Below are positions 33,742 to 42,162 of a DNA stretch of 64,000 bases, one piece after another; positions within the stretch are counted from its first letter, which is position 1; every line of letters starts with the position of its first letter. The DNA is taken from contig CAWKJX010000004.1 of NCBI GenBank assembly GCA_963850095.1, positions 434,001 through 498,000 on the forward strand. The letters run 5' to 3'. Both the position numbers and the translations under genes were made by a program. The notes below the pieces were generated by a model. That model did not search any database and had not been told where the DNA came from. It worked only from the letters and a program-made list of their open reading frames with translations. Source of the stretch: Bog-473 sp963850095. GTDB taxonomy: Bacteria > Actinomycetota > Acidimicrobiia > Acidimicrobiales > RAAP-2.

Positions 33742-34623
33742 TCAGCCCCGGGGGAGCACGGCGGCGCACACCTTGTAGCAGTGACCGTCCCGGGGAGGGC
33801 TGACCGTCACCAGGAGGTACTGGGGCTCGAACCCGAGCGCCGAAGCCAGGCTCTTGCCGCTCAGCCGCTCGCGACGCGCCGCGTCGAGGGCGCGGGCTGC
33901 GTTGCGGTCCTCCACAGGCAGCCAGACATCTTCGCGATCCCATCCGAAGCGGACCCAGGTGGTGCCATCGGCCTGGCGGCGGATGAGCTGCGGCTTGCGC
34001 GTCGGTTCAATCAGAGCCACCGAGGGGCGGAAGCCTCGGAACTCCCAGTAGGGCGCCGATGGCCCGGGAAACCCCAATAGGGGGCCGTCAGGCGAAGCCA
34101 CGAGCCGTTCCAGAAGCTTGCGGAGCCGGCGACCCCGCAGGGTCCCGACATGGCGCGGCAGATCGGCCACCGTGGTCGCCTCCGGCTGGGCCAAATCGTC
34201 GCGTTCGGGGTCGTCGGCCAACGTCACCTCGACGACGTCGAAGGTGCCGATGTCGGGGTCGTGTTCCGGTGGCCACGGCACGCGTACGCGCATGACGGTT
34301 CGGGTGGCCAGATCGACGACGGTGGTGTCCTCGCGCGTGGAGGAGAGGACGAGGAGGTGCAGGGTGGAGCCGCCCGCAGTCGGCACGCGCTCCTTGCGCC
34401 GGGCCGAGCGACGGGCCAGGCGTGACGCATCGGTCGGCGTAGTGGGGTTGCGTCGCGGAACCGATGAAGGCTCGGTCCCGTCGTCGTCGACATCGCTGTC
34501 GCCATCCCCGTTCCCGTTCCGGTACTCGCCCCCTTCCCCGTTCCCGTTCCTGTCCTCGCGGTCCTCGCGGTCCTCGCGGTCCTCGCGGTCCTCCCGGGCG
34601 GTGTCGGCGTCGTCCCTGCTCAT
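33742..34623 (-). CDS. Hypothetical protein with N-terminal Arg-Glu-Asp repeats
   Basis: A 293-residue protein. The first 50 residues are low-complexity and very charged, with five RED tripeptides and Gly/Asn/Asp runs. The remainder looks folded: TLHLLVLSSTREDTTVVDLA, TRTVMRVRVPWPPEHD, LPRHVGTLRGRRLRKLLERL, APYWEFRGFRPSVALIEPTR and VRFGWDREDVWLPVEDRNA. I do not recognise the family. The start ATG overlaps the stop of the YyaL-like gene by 4 bp, so the two are probably co-translated. It is convergent with the gene ending at 33735, 6 nt away. Confidence 0.55.
   Translation of the reverse strand: MSRDDADTAREDREDREDREDREDRNGNGEGGEYRNGNGDGDSDVDDDGTEPSSVPRRNPTTPTDASRLARRSARRKERVPTAGGSTLHLLVLSSTREDTTVVDLATRTVMRVRVPWPPEHDPDIGTFDVVEVTLADDPERDDLAQPEATTVADLPRHVGTLRGRRLRKLLERLVASPDGPLLGFPGPSAPYWEFRGFRPSVALIEPTRKPQLIRRQADGTTWVRFGWDREDVWLPVEDRNAARALDAARRERLSGKSLASALGFEPQYLLVTVSPPRDGHCYKVCAAVLPRG
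34552..34605. repeat. 9-bp tandem repeat GTCCTCGCG in the gene at 33742-34623
   Basis: Five perfect copies run from 34552 to 34596 and a sixth, degenerate one to 34605. On the minus strand each copy codes for Arg-Glu-Asp. Copy number is likely to vary between strains without breaking the frame. Confidence 0.85.
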
Positions 34624-36674
34624 ACGGAGAGATCTTCCAGCTGACCGGCCAAGGTCCCCACGTCGTCCGCGGGCAGCCGGCAGGAGCGCTCCCGGCAGAC
34701 GTAGGCCTGAGCGGGTTCGGACGGGCGCCCGGCGAAGAGGGGCCCGTCATCGGCCTCACCCCAGGCCACGACGGCCGAGGGGAGCCAGTGACGCCGCACT
34801 TCGGCCAGCAGGTCAGGCCGGTCTCCGGTGATGACGATCTCGTGGCGACCTCGCCACATGGGGAGTGCCGCCACGAGATCGGCCAGCGCAGCCGGGTGGC
34901 GCTCGAGCAGAGGTCGGGCCAGGGTCACTGTGCGGTCCAGGGCTTCGTCGATCCTGGGGTCGTCGACGAGCGCGTTGACCCGCAGGAGGGCGGTGACGGC
35001 GATCGAGTTCGTTGCCGGCAGGGCTCCGTCGAGGAACTCCTTGGGCCGGACCACCAACACCTCACCGTCACGACCGGTCGAGAAGAAGCCGCCCGCGCCC
35101 TCGTCCCAGAACAGGTCGAGCAGTTGGTCGCTGGCCGCACGTGCCCGCTCCCGCCACAGGGCACGACCGGTCCACTCGGAGAGGCGCAGACTCGCCTCGG
35201 CCAGCCAGGCGTAGTCGGCGGCGACGGCCAGGTGCCGGGCCCGCCCGCCCTGCCAGCTGCGCATTAAGCGGCCGCCGTCGTACATGGACGCCCACAGGAA
35301 GTCGGCGATCTCCTCGGCTCGCCGCCCGTAGTCCCGAACTCCCGTGACGGAGGCGACCTCGGCCAGCGTGGCCGCGGCCATGGCGTTCCATTCGGTCAGC
35401 ACCTTCTCGTCTCGCGCCGGCTGCACCCGCTGAGCCCGGGCGGCCGCCAGAATCCGGCGCGCCTCCTCGACGTCGTCGGGGCGCTCGAGCGGCGCACCCA
35501 CTTCTCGGACGGGGATGGAGCGTCCCTCCCAGTTGCCGAGGGCGGAGATTCCGTACCAGTCGGCGGCGACGGCCACGAGCCGATCGGGGAGCAACGCCCG
35601 TAGCTCGTCGAGCGTGAAGGTGGCATGGGCGCCCTCGACGCCGCCGGCGTCCGCGTCGAACGAGGAGTAGAGCGCGCCTTCGGGTGTGGAGAGGTCACGC
35701 AACACGAAGTCGAGGGTCTCCGTCACCACCTGGAGATAGTCGGCCCGACCCGTCAGCTGCCACGCGTGCAGGTAGGCGCGGGCCAGCAGGGCTTGGTCGG
35801 TGAGCATTTTCTCGAAGTGCGGTACGAGCCAGCGCGCGTCGGTCGAGTAGCGGCAGAACCCGCCGACCAGGTGGTCGTAGATGCCACCGGCCGCCATGGC
35901 GTCGAGTGTCCGCACGGCCATATGCCGCGCCTGATCCGCCTCGGGCCCGGTGGAGCGCCCAGCCTGGCGTAGGCACAACTCAATAAGTGTCGGCCGAGGG
36001 AATTTGGGCGCCGGCCCGAAGCCACCCCACTGCGGGTCGAAACCGGCGGCCAGTCCTCGCACCACCTGATCCATCAGCACGTCCGCGTCGACCGGCTCGA
36101 CGGCGCCCGGGGCGATGAGTCCGCCCGGGTCCCGGCCCGAAGGTTCCTCTCCCTCGCCCAAGGACTCGGCCAACCTCATTTCCTTGCGCACGGCGTCGGC
36201 CAGCGCGTCGGCCTGGGTCAGCACCTGGTCGCGCTCGTTGATCCAGGCCTCCCCGAGGGCTTGGAGCACCCGGCGGAAGGCCGGCATGCCATGGCGTTCC
36301 ACCGGCGGGAAATACGTCCCGGCATAGAAGGGTCGTCCGTCGGGCGTGCAGAAGACGGACATGGGCCAGCCACCCGAACCGGTCAGGGCCTGGGTGGCCG
36401 CCATGTAGACGGCGTCGAGGTCCGGCCGTTCCTCCCGGTCCACCTTGACCGAGACGAACCATTTGGCCAGGTCGGCCGCAGTGGCCGGGTCCTCGAAGCT
36501 CTCGTGGGCCATCACGTGGCACCAGTGGCACGAGGCGTACCCGATGGAGAGGAAGATGGGCTTGTCCTCCTCGCGGGCTCGCTGCCGTGCCTCGTCGCCC
36601 CAGGGGAACCACTCCACGGGGTTCTCGGCGTGCTGGCGCAGGTAGGGGCTGGTCTCGTCGCCCAGATGGTTCAC
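34620..36674 (-). CDS. YyaL/SPATA20-like protein: thioredoxin-fold plus six-hairpin domain
   Basis: A 684-residue protein of the DUF255/YyaL family. The N-terminus NHLGDETSPYLRQHAENPVE and PIFLSIGYASCHWCHVMAHE, with a CHWC redox pair, is the thioredoxin-like domain, followed by SVKVDREERPDLDAVYM and GGWPMSVFCTPDGRPFYAGT. The remaining two thirds is an alpha/alpha toroid like N-acylglucosamine epimerases (GGFGPAPKFPRPTLIE, VGGFCRYSTDARWLVPHFEK). The function is not established. GTG 36674 follows TAGCAT (36682-36687) after 7 nt, a leaderless arrangement. The C-terminal end overlaps the next gene by 4 bp. Confidence 0.87.
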   Translation of the reverse strand: MNHLGDETSPYLRQHAENPVEWFPWGDEARQRAREEDKPIFLSIGYASCHWCHVMAHESFEDPATAADLAKWFVSVKVDREERPDLDAVYMAATQALTGSGGWPMSVFCTPDGRPFYAGTYFPPVERHGMPAFRRVLQALGEAWINERDQVLTQADALADAVRKEMRLAESLGEGEEPSGRDPGGLIAPGAVEPVDADVLMDQVVRGLAAGFDPQWGGFGPAPKFPRPTLIELCLRQAGRSTGPEADQARHMAVRTLDAMAAGGIYDHLVGGFCRYSTDARWLVPHFEKMLTDQALLARAYLHAWQLTGRADYLQVVTETLDFVLRDLSTPEGALYSSFDADAGGVEGAHATFTLDELRALLPDRLVAVAADWYGISALGNWEGRSIPVREVGAPLERPDDVEEARRILAAARAQRVQPARDEKVLTEWNAMAAATLAEVASVTGVRDYGRRAEEIADFLWASMYDGGRLMRSWQGGRARHLAVAADYAWLAEASLRLSEWTGRALWRERARAASDQLLDLFWDEGAGGFFSTGRDGEVLVVRPKEFLDGALPATNSIAVTALLRVNALVDDPRIDEALDRTVTLARPLLERHPAALADLVAALPMWRGRHEIVITGDRPDLLAEVRRHWLPSAVVAWGEADDGPLFAGRPSEPAQAYVCRERSCRLPADDVGTLAGQLEDLSV

Positions 36675-36740
36675 GCCAGCGATGCTATGGCGCCACGCAC
36701 GGGGTGCCCCACCCGGCGGGGTCCGTGCAAGGCTCGGGCC
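36675..36740. promoter_or_regulatory. Divergent promoter region between the YyaL-like gene and the oxidoreductase
   Basis: On the minus strand TAGCAT at 36682-36687 lies 7 nt before the GTG at 36674. For the plus strand no clear -10 box was seen; CAAGGCTCGGGCC precedes the ATG at 36741 and there is no ribosome binding site. Confidence 0.4.
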
Positions 36741-37512
36741 ATGGAGCTTGAACTCACGGGCAAGACCGCACTGATCACCGGGGGTAGCCGGGGCATCGGG
36801 CGGGCCATCGCCGAACGCTTCGTCGAGGCCGGTGCCAACGTCATGATCAGCTCCCGGACGGCTGAGGATCTGGCCCGGGCGGCCGCGGAACTGACGGGCC
36901 AGGGTGTGCCCGAGGGCCGCGTGGCCTGGCGCACCGCCCATGTCGGCCGCCCCGACGACGCCGAGGCATGCGTGGCTGACACGGTGGCGCGCTTCGGCGG
37001 TATCGACGTCCTGGTCAACAATGCCGGCACCAACCCCTACTTCGGCCCCATGATCGACATCGACGTCGGGCGGGCCCAGAAGACGTTTGAGGTCAATCAG
37101 CTGTCCGTCCTGGTCTGGACGGCCGCGGCCGTGCGCGCCGGGCTCCGCGGGATCGGTCATCAACGTCGCCTCGGTCGGGGGAATCGGCGTCGAACCGAAC
37201 ATCGGCTGGTACAACGTGACCAAGGCGGCCGTTCTGCACATCACGCGCCAGCTTGCGTTCGAACTCGCTCCCGACGTCCGGGTCAACGCCTTGGCGCCGG
37301 GGCTGGTCAAGACGAAGCTGGCGGCCGCGTTGTGGGAGGGACCCGGCGAGGAGCGCATCGCGGCCCAAATCCCGCTGCAGCGCCTCGGCGTGCCCGACGA
37401 CGTCGCCACGGCCGCCCTGTTCTTGGCCTCGGACGCCGCCTCCTGGGTGACCGGGCAGACGTTCGTAGTCGACGGAGGTACCACGACCACGCCCTCGGGA
37501 GGCGTGGGCTGA
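36741..37512 (+). CDS. Short-chain dehydrogenase/reductase, frameshifted
   Basis: A classical SDR of about 256 residues. The first frame has LTGKTALITGGSRGIGRAIA, the NAD(P) loop TGxxxGIG, and VLVNNAGTNPYFGP. Near 37135-37155 it breaks; the next frame continues with GSVINVASVGGIG (active-site Ser region), WYNVTKAAVLHIT with the catalytic Tyr-X3-Lys, VRVNALAPGLVKT and FVVDGGTTTT. One extra base explains the shift. The family oxidises or reduces alcohols and ketones; FabG-like or degradative roles are both possible. With the next two genes it resembles the gene set linked to ECF41 sigma factors. Confidence 0.82.
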
Positions 37513-37607
37513 GGCGCCCGTCCATGCCCGTACCTGTCACAGAAACGGATGCTGCCCCGTCTGAAGGGGAACACAGGTAAGCACGCGAAGACGAGAGGAA
37601 GGTGGTC

Positions 37608-38207
37608 GTGGTGGCCCATGTCCCGTTGCTCGAGGAACCCAAGGGCGTCGTTCCCCGACTGGCCCGCCGCTACACGCAGCGCCGCTTCGGGCGGATGGTC
37701 GAGCCGACGGCCGCCGCCGCCCACCACCCGGGCGTGCTGGTCGCTATGGGCAGCGTGGAGACGGCGGTACAGCTGGGCTGGAGGAGGCTGGACCCGACGT
37801 TGCGCTGGTTGGCGCTGCAGGTGACGAGCACACGCATCGGCTGCTCCTGGTGTATCGACTTCGGGTTCTACGAGGGCATGCACGACGGCATCGACCCGGC
37901 CAAGGTCCGCGCCGTGACCGTGTGGCGGGAGAGCGACCTCTTCGACGCTCGTGAACGGGCCGTGCTCGAGTACGCCGAGACGGCGACGATGTGCCCGGCC
38001 GAGGTGTCCGACGAGCTGGCGACCCGGGTACGGGCCCACCTGAGCGACGCCGAGTTCGTCGAGTTGGCCGCCTGGGTGGCACTGGAGAACTTCCGCTCGC
38101 GCTTCAACGCCGGTCTCGGATTACGGAGCCAGGGGTTCTCGGCCTCGTGCGGGGTCCCGGGTGACGACGCCGAACCGGCACCGGCGGAAGTGGACGTTGT
38201 CGCCTGA
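37608..38207 (+). CDS. Carboxymuconolactone decarboxylase / AhpD-like family protein
   Basis: About 200 residues, all helical. The AhpD-type redox motif is in STRIGCSWCIDFGFYEGMHD (CSWC), followed by the helical core SDLFDARERAVLEYAETAT and LSDAEFVELAAWVALENFRS. Proteins of this type act as peroxidase-like or thiol-redox enzymes; true decarboxylase activity is not implied. GTG 37608 is chosen because GAGGAAGG lies just upstream; other GTGs at 37602 and 37611 are possible. The stop overlaps the start of the sigma factor gene. Confidence 0.82.
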   Translation: MVAHVPLLEEPKGVVPRLARRYTQRRFGRMVEPTAAAAHHPGVLVAMGSVETAVQLGWRRLDPTLRWLALQVTSTRIGCSWCIDFGFYEGMHDGIDPAKVRAVTVWRESDLFDARERAVLEYAETATMCPAEVSDELATRVRAHLSDAEFVELAAWVALENFRSRFNAGLGLRSQGFSASCGVPGDDAEPAPAEVDVVA

Positions 38208-39124
38208 CCGACGAGGCCGACGCGGCGGCCTTCGAAGAATGGCGCGGTCTCCTGTTCGGGATCGCGTACCGCATGCTGGGCAGCGCAGCCGACGCGGAGG
38301 ACATGGTGCAGGAGGCCGGCCTGCGTTGGCTGAGGCGTGGCGACGAGCCGGTGCGGTCCGTGCGGGCGTACCTGGTCACGGTGGTGACGCGGCTTTGCAT
38401 TGACGAGCTCGACTCAGCCCGCGCCAAACGCGTGACCTACACCGGGCCCTGGTTGCCCGAGCCGGTCGTCGTCGACGACGTGTCGGCCGCCGAGCAGGCT
38501 GACACCCTGTCGCTCGCGTTCCTGGTGCTGCTCGAGGAGCTGACACCGCCTGAACGGGCCGTGTACCTCCTGCATGACATCTTCGGCTACTCCTTCGAGG
38601 AGGTGTCGCAGTCCCTCGGCCGGCCGGCGCCCGCCTGCCGTCAACTGGGCGTTCGGGCGCGGCGCCGGGTCGAAATGCGCCGCCAGCGCTTCGACGCCGA
38701 CCTGCGCCACGGTCGAGAGCTGTCCGATCGCTTCGTGGTCGCCTGCGGCACGGGCGACCTGTCGGCCCTGCTCGACATGCTCTCCGACGACGTGGTCGTC
38801 TGGACCGACGGCGGCGGAAAGGTGCGGGCGGCTCTGCGCCCGATCGTAGGGCCGTACCGCTGCTCGCGGTTCCTCGTGCACGTGGCCAAGAAGGTCCGGG
38901 CCGAGCCCCGGGCCACCATCCTCAATGGGCAGCCGGCCACGGTGTTCGTCGACGGTCTCGTGGTCGTGGCTGCACTCGTGCTCGACATTCTGGACGGGCT
39001 CGTCGTCGGCGTGCGCTCCATCAGCAATCCCGACAAGTTGGCGCGTTTGAGCGAGCAGTTGCTCGGCGGCGAGGGCACCGCAGCCGAGGCTGGCGTAGAG
39101 GCCGGCGGCAGCTCAGTGCCGTAG
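38204..39124 (+). CDS. ECF41-family sigma factor with NTF2/SnoaL-like C-terminal domain
   Basis: About 306 residues. Sigma region 2 is FEEWRGLLFGIAYRMLGSAA, DAEDMVQEAGLRW and RSVRAYLVTVVTRLCIDEL; region 4 is LTPPERAVYLLHDIFGYSFE with VSQSLGRP. The three ECF41 marks are all present: WLPEP in the linker, DGGGK in the C-terminal domain, and NPDKL near the end. In ECF41 factors the C-terminal domain acts in place of an anti-sigma factor. No ATG, GTG or TTG lies upstream of the conserved start: a CTG at 38204 overlaps the previous stop (CTGA) and is the likely start, unless a base error hides a normal one. Confidence 0.85.
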   Translation: MTDEADAAAFEEWRGLLFGIAYRMLGSAADAEDMVQEAGLRWLRRGDEPVRSVRAYLVTVVTRLCIDELDSARAKRVTYTGPWLPEPVVVDDVSAAEQADTLSLAFLVLLEELTPPERAVYLLHDIFGYSFEEVSQSLGRPAPACRQLGVRARRRVEMRRQRFDADLRHGRELSDRFVVACGTGDLSALLDMLSDDVVVWTDGGGKVRAALRPIVGPYRCSRFLVHVAKKVRAEPRATILNGQPATVFVDGLVVVAALVLDILDGLVVGVRSISNPDKLARLSEQLLGGEGTAAEAGVEAGGSSVP

Positions 39125-40303
39125 TTCGCTGTGCGCCTCCAGCTGGCGCCGGCGCACCTTCCCGGCGGCCGTCCGGGGGAGATCGTCCACAATGACCAAT
39201 TCCTTGGGAGCGGCCCAGGGCGCGATGGCCTCGGCGACGATCTGGCGAAGGTCCTCGAGCGACGGCACGTCCTCCGTCGGCACCACCCACGCCACGACCC
39301 GTTCGCCCCATTCGGGGTCGGCGCGCTTCCAGACGGCCACTTCAGCCACACCCGGATGAGAAATCAGGACACGTTCGACCGTATCGGGCCAGACCTTCTC
39401 CGCCCCGGTCGTGATGACGTCGTCGATGCGGCCCACGACGGCCAACCGTCCGCCCGCGCCGAGACGGCCGGCGTCGCCGGTGGCGAACCAGTCCGCTCGG
39501 CCGTCGGGGCCGCGCACCCTGCCGTCGCGCCCGTCGCGGTAGCAACGGAAGAGCGTCGGCGCCCGAACGAGGATCTCCCCGTCCTCACCGTCTTCGGGCC
39601 CCGGTGACGCGCCCTCGAGCTCGACCGTGCGCAGGGCCAGCTCGACGCCTTCGAGGGGCAGACCGTCGTAGACCACCCCCGAACCCGTCTCGGTCATGCC
39701 GTAGGTCGAGATCACGTTCGCCGGCACGGTTTCGGGCGCCTTGCTCCCGCCCAGCAGCACGCAGGCGAACACGGACGGGTCGAGCCGCTGCAAGGCGGTG
39801 GCCACCAGGGAGACGTGCGTCGCCCGCCCGGTGCGACCCAGCTTCTCGACGACCTCGGCCTCGAACCCGGGCAGCACGACCAGCGGGGTGCCGGTGGCTA
39901 TGGCGCGGGTGACGACGGCGAGGCCACCGATGTGCGCCAGGGGCAGGCAGGCCAGCCAGGTGTGGCGCGCCGGGTCCACGGCGAGCCGCCCCGAGGTGGA
40001 CCACGCTGACGCGCCGACGGCCGCGTGCGTGAGCACCACGCCCTTTGGCTCGCCCGACGTGCCGGAGGTGGCGACGACCAGCGCGTCGCCTTCGTCGACG
40101 GGCATCCCGTCGGGTAGGGCGTGCTGCTCGCCGTCGGAGCCGACGACGCGGGTCGGCCGGAGCGCGTCGAGCATGACCCGCCGGGCGATGGGGGGGAGCC
40201 GCGGATCGAGCGGCGCTGCCGCGTCGCCGGTGTCCCAAATGGCCCGCAGGGCGTCGACAAACCCCGTTCCACCAGGGAGGTCGAGTGCGACGAGCTCGGG
40301 CAC
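39113..40303 (-). CDS. menE: O-succinylbenzoate-CoA ligase (menaquinone synthesis)
   Basis: A 396-residue AMP-forming acyl-CoA ligase, shorter than general acyl-CoA synthetases, as is typical for MenE. Motifs are LVVATSGTSGEPKGVVLTHA, CLPLAHIGGLAVVTRA, ISTYGMTETGSGVVYDG, WFATGDAGRLGAGGRLAVVG, RIDDVITTGAEKVWPDTVE and PRTAAGKVRRRQL with the adenylation Lys. Menaquinone neighbours menA, menH and menD support the substrate. GTG 40303 is preferred over the GTG at 40351, because TACGCT at 40312-40317 (minus strand) stands 8 nt upstream as a leaderless -10 box. The 3' end overlaps the convergent sigma gene by 12 nt. Confidence 0.85.
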   Translation of the reverse strand: MPELVALDLPGGTGFVDALRAIWDTGDAAAPLDPRLPPIARRVMLDALRPTRVVGSDGEQHALPDGMPVDEGDALVVATSGTSGEPKGVVLTHAAVGASAWSTSGRLAVDPARHTWLACLPLAHIGGLAVVTRAIATGTPLVVLPGFEAEVVEKLGRTGRATHVSLVATALQRLDPSVFACVLLGGSKAPETVPANVISTYGMTETGSGVVYDGLPLEGVELALRTVELEGASPGPEDGEDGEILVRAPTLFRCYRDGRDGRVRGPDGRADWFATGDAGRLGAGGRLAVVGRIDDVITTGAEKVWPDTVERVLISHPGVAEVAVWKRADPEWGERVVAWVVPTEDVPSLEDLRQIVAEAIAPWAAPKELVIVDDLPRTAAGKVRRRQLEAHSELRH

Positions 40304-40311
40304 CGGCCAGT

Positions 40312-40317
40312 AGCGTA
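40312..40317 (-). promoter_or_regulatory. Candidate -10 box for a leaderless menE transcript
   Basis: TACGCT on the minus strand ends 8 nt before the menE GTG at 40303. It lies in the 83-bp gap that separates the divergent menE and menA genes. Confidence 0.45.
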
Positions 40318-40386
40318 GGGCGCCGTGCTCACCGTGGTCACCCGAACGCACCCGGCACCCGGCCTGCCCATGTTCCTGCGCCGCCC

Positions 40387-41370
40387 GTGAGCCCGCCGTT
40401 CAAGACGTGGGTTGCGGGTGCGCGCCCGCGCACACTCCCGGCCGCGGTCGTCCCCGTGGCCGTCGGCACGGCGGTCGGCTACCAGTCGAGCGGGCGCTTC
40501 GTGCTCACGACGCCGCAGTTGTCGAGCGCCTGCCACGCCACCATCTGCGGCAGCTTCGTACGTCAGGTCTCGTGGCTCAACGCGCTGCTGGCGCTCGTGG
40601 TCGCTCTGGCCATCCAAATCGGGACCAACTTCGTCAACGACTACGCCGACGGTGTGCGCGGCACGGACCAGGTACGCGTCGGACCCGTTCGTCTCGTGGC
40701 CGGAGGGCTCGCCACCGTGCGCCAGGTCAAGACGGCCGCGCTGATGTCCTTCGGCCTGGCCGGCGTGGCCGGCCTGGTTCTCGCCGCCCGGGTCACGTGG
40801 TGGCTCATCCCGCTCGGCCTGGTGTGCGGGGTCGCGGGCTGGGCCTACACGGGAGGGCCTCGACCGTACGGGTACCTGGGCCTGGGTGAGCTCTTCGTGT
40901 TCGTGTTCTTCGGGTTGGTGGCCACGGCCGGCTCGGCCTACGTGCAGCACGCCCCCTTCCTCAACGCGATCGGCGGCCATCTCTACACGTATTCGTTCAA
41001 CTGGGCCTTCGCGCTCTGGGCGGGCGTGCCCGTGGGGCTCCTGGCGGCGGCGCTCCTCCAGGCCAACAACATGCGCGACATCGGCACCGACACCCAAGCA
41101 GGGAAGAGGACGTTGGCCACCCGCCTCGGGCGGCGTGGGGCCGGCACGCTGTACTGCGGCACCCTCATGGCCACCGCGGTGGGTATCGGCAACCTGGCCC
41201 ACTACACCGCCTGGGCGCTGCTGGCGCTGGCGGCTTTGCCGTTCGCCCTCTACCCGCTGCGGCTCGCCTTGAGCGACCGCGAGGGGCGGGCGCTTCTGCC
41301 CCTCCTGGGCGCGACGGCCCGCCTGCAGCTCGTGGCCGGCGTCCTGCTCACCGTCGGCCTGCTCATCTGA
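40387..41370 (+). CDS. menA: 1,4-dihydroxy-2-naphthoate polyprenyltransferase
   Basis: A 327-residue UbiA-family membrane enzyme with about eight helices. It prenylates dihydroxynaphthoate in menaquinone synthesis. The first Asp-rich motif is IGTNFVNDYADGVRGTD and the second is LLQANNMRDIGTDTQAGKRT, both metal and diphosphate sites. The N-terminal part FKTWVAGARPRTLPAAVVPV matches MenA. GTG 40387 is taken as the start since the upstream frame is low-complexity. The frame is intact. Confidence 0.92.
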   Translation: MSPPFKTWVAGARPRTLPAAVVPVAVGTAVGYQSSGRFVLTTPQLSSACHATICGSFVRQVSWLNALLALVVALAIQIGTNFVNDYADGVRGTDQVRVGPVRLVAGGLATVRQVKTAALMSFGLAGVAGLVLAARVTWWLIPLGLVCGVAGWAYTGGPRPYGYLGLGELFVFVFFGLVATAGSAYVQHAPFLNAIGGHLYTYSFNWAFALWAGVPVGLLAAALLQANNMRDIGTDTQAGKRTLATRLGRRGAGTLYCGTLMATAVGIGNLAHYTAWALLALAALPFALYPLRLALSDREGRALLPLLGATARLQLVAGVLLTVGLLI

Positions 41371-41376
41371 GCCGTG

Positions 41377-42157
41377 TCAGCCGGAATCGACCGCAGTGAG
41401 CCAGTGCTCGACCAGTCGCCACGTGTGCTCGGGCTGGGCCAAGTGGGTGGCATGCCCGCCGCCGGGCACGAGCGACGCCACGCCGCGAGGAACGAGCCGG
41501 GCCACCCGCAGGGCGTGTGCGGAGAACCGGCTGTCGTCGGTGCCGGCGATCGTCGAGGACGGGGCAGCCGACCTCGCCCAGTCGTCCCCACAGGGGTTCT
41601 TGGGTCCCCGTCCCGCTGAGGCGCAGGCTCGAGGCCAGTCCGGGTGCGCTGTTGCGTCGCCGCTCGGCCCGGTCAGCGGCGCCACCCAGTCGTTCGAAGA
41701 GAGGGCCGGCGAGCCAGGAGTCCAAGAACCGGTCCACGTCGCCCGACGTCTCCAACGCGTCCGCCGCCGCCTCGTCCGCGGCTCGGCGGCGCTCCCGCTC
41801 GGCCGCGTCCTCCAGGCCCGCGGTGACGCCGATGCACACGAGGTGAGCCACCGACTGCCCCAGGCCTGTTCCCGTCACCACGTGGAGCGCCACCCGCGCC
41901 CCGAGCGAGTAGCCGAGCACGTCGCAGGGTGCGTCCCCGACGGTGTCGCGCACCGCGTCGGCCACCATGGCCGCTGTCGTGGGCAGATCGGCTCGCACCG
42001 CGTCGGAGCCGGCATGGCCGGGCAGATCCGGGGCGACGATTGTGTGGGATCTCGTCAGCCGTTCGCCGAAGGAGCCCCAGAGGCGTCCCGTCTGGGTGAA
42101 GCCGTGCAGCAGCACCAGTGGGGGGCCGTCCCCACGCACCTCGACACGGAGTGGCAC
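41377..42157 (-). CDS. menH: Alpha/beta hydrolase, probable MenH (SHCHC synthase), frameshifted
   Basis: About 260 residues with LVLLHGFTQTGRLWGSFGER, APDLPGHAGSD and the nucleophile elbow DVLGYSLGARVALHV. The frame breaks near 41552-41558; after removal of one base it reads PVLTIAGTDDSRFSAHALRV and ends GGGHATHLAQPEHTWRLVEH, which supplies the catalytic Asp and His. The short length, the GYSLGAR elbow and the place next to menD point to MenH, which releases pyruvate to form SHCHC. The GTG start at 42157 is only 5 bp from the divergent menD GTG. Confidence 0.78.
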
Positions 42158-42162
42158 GCCGG

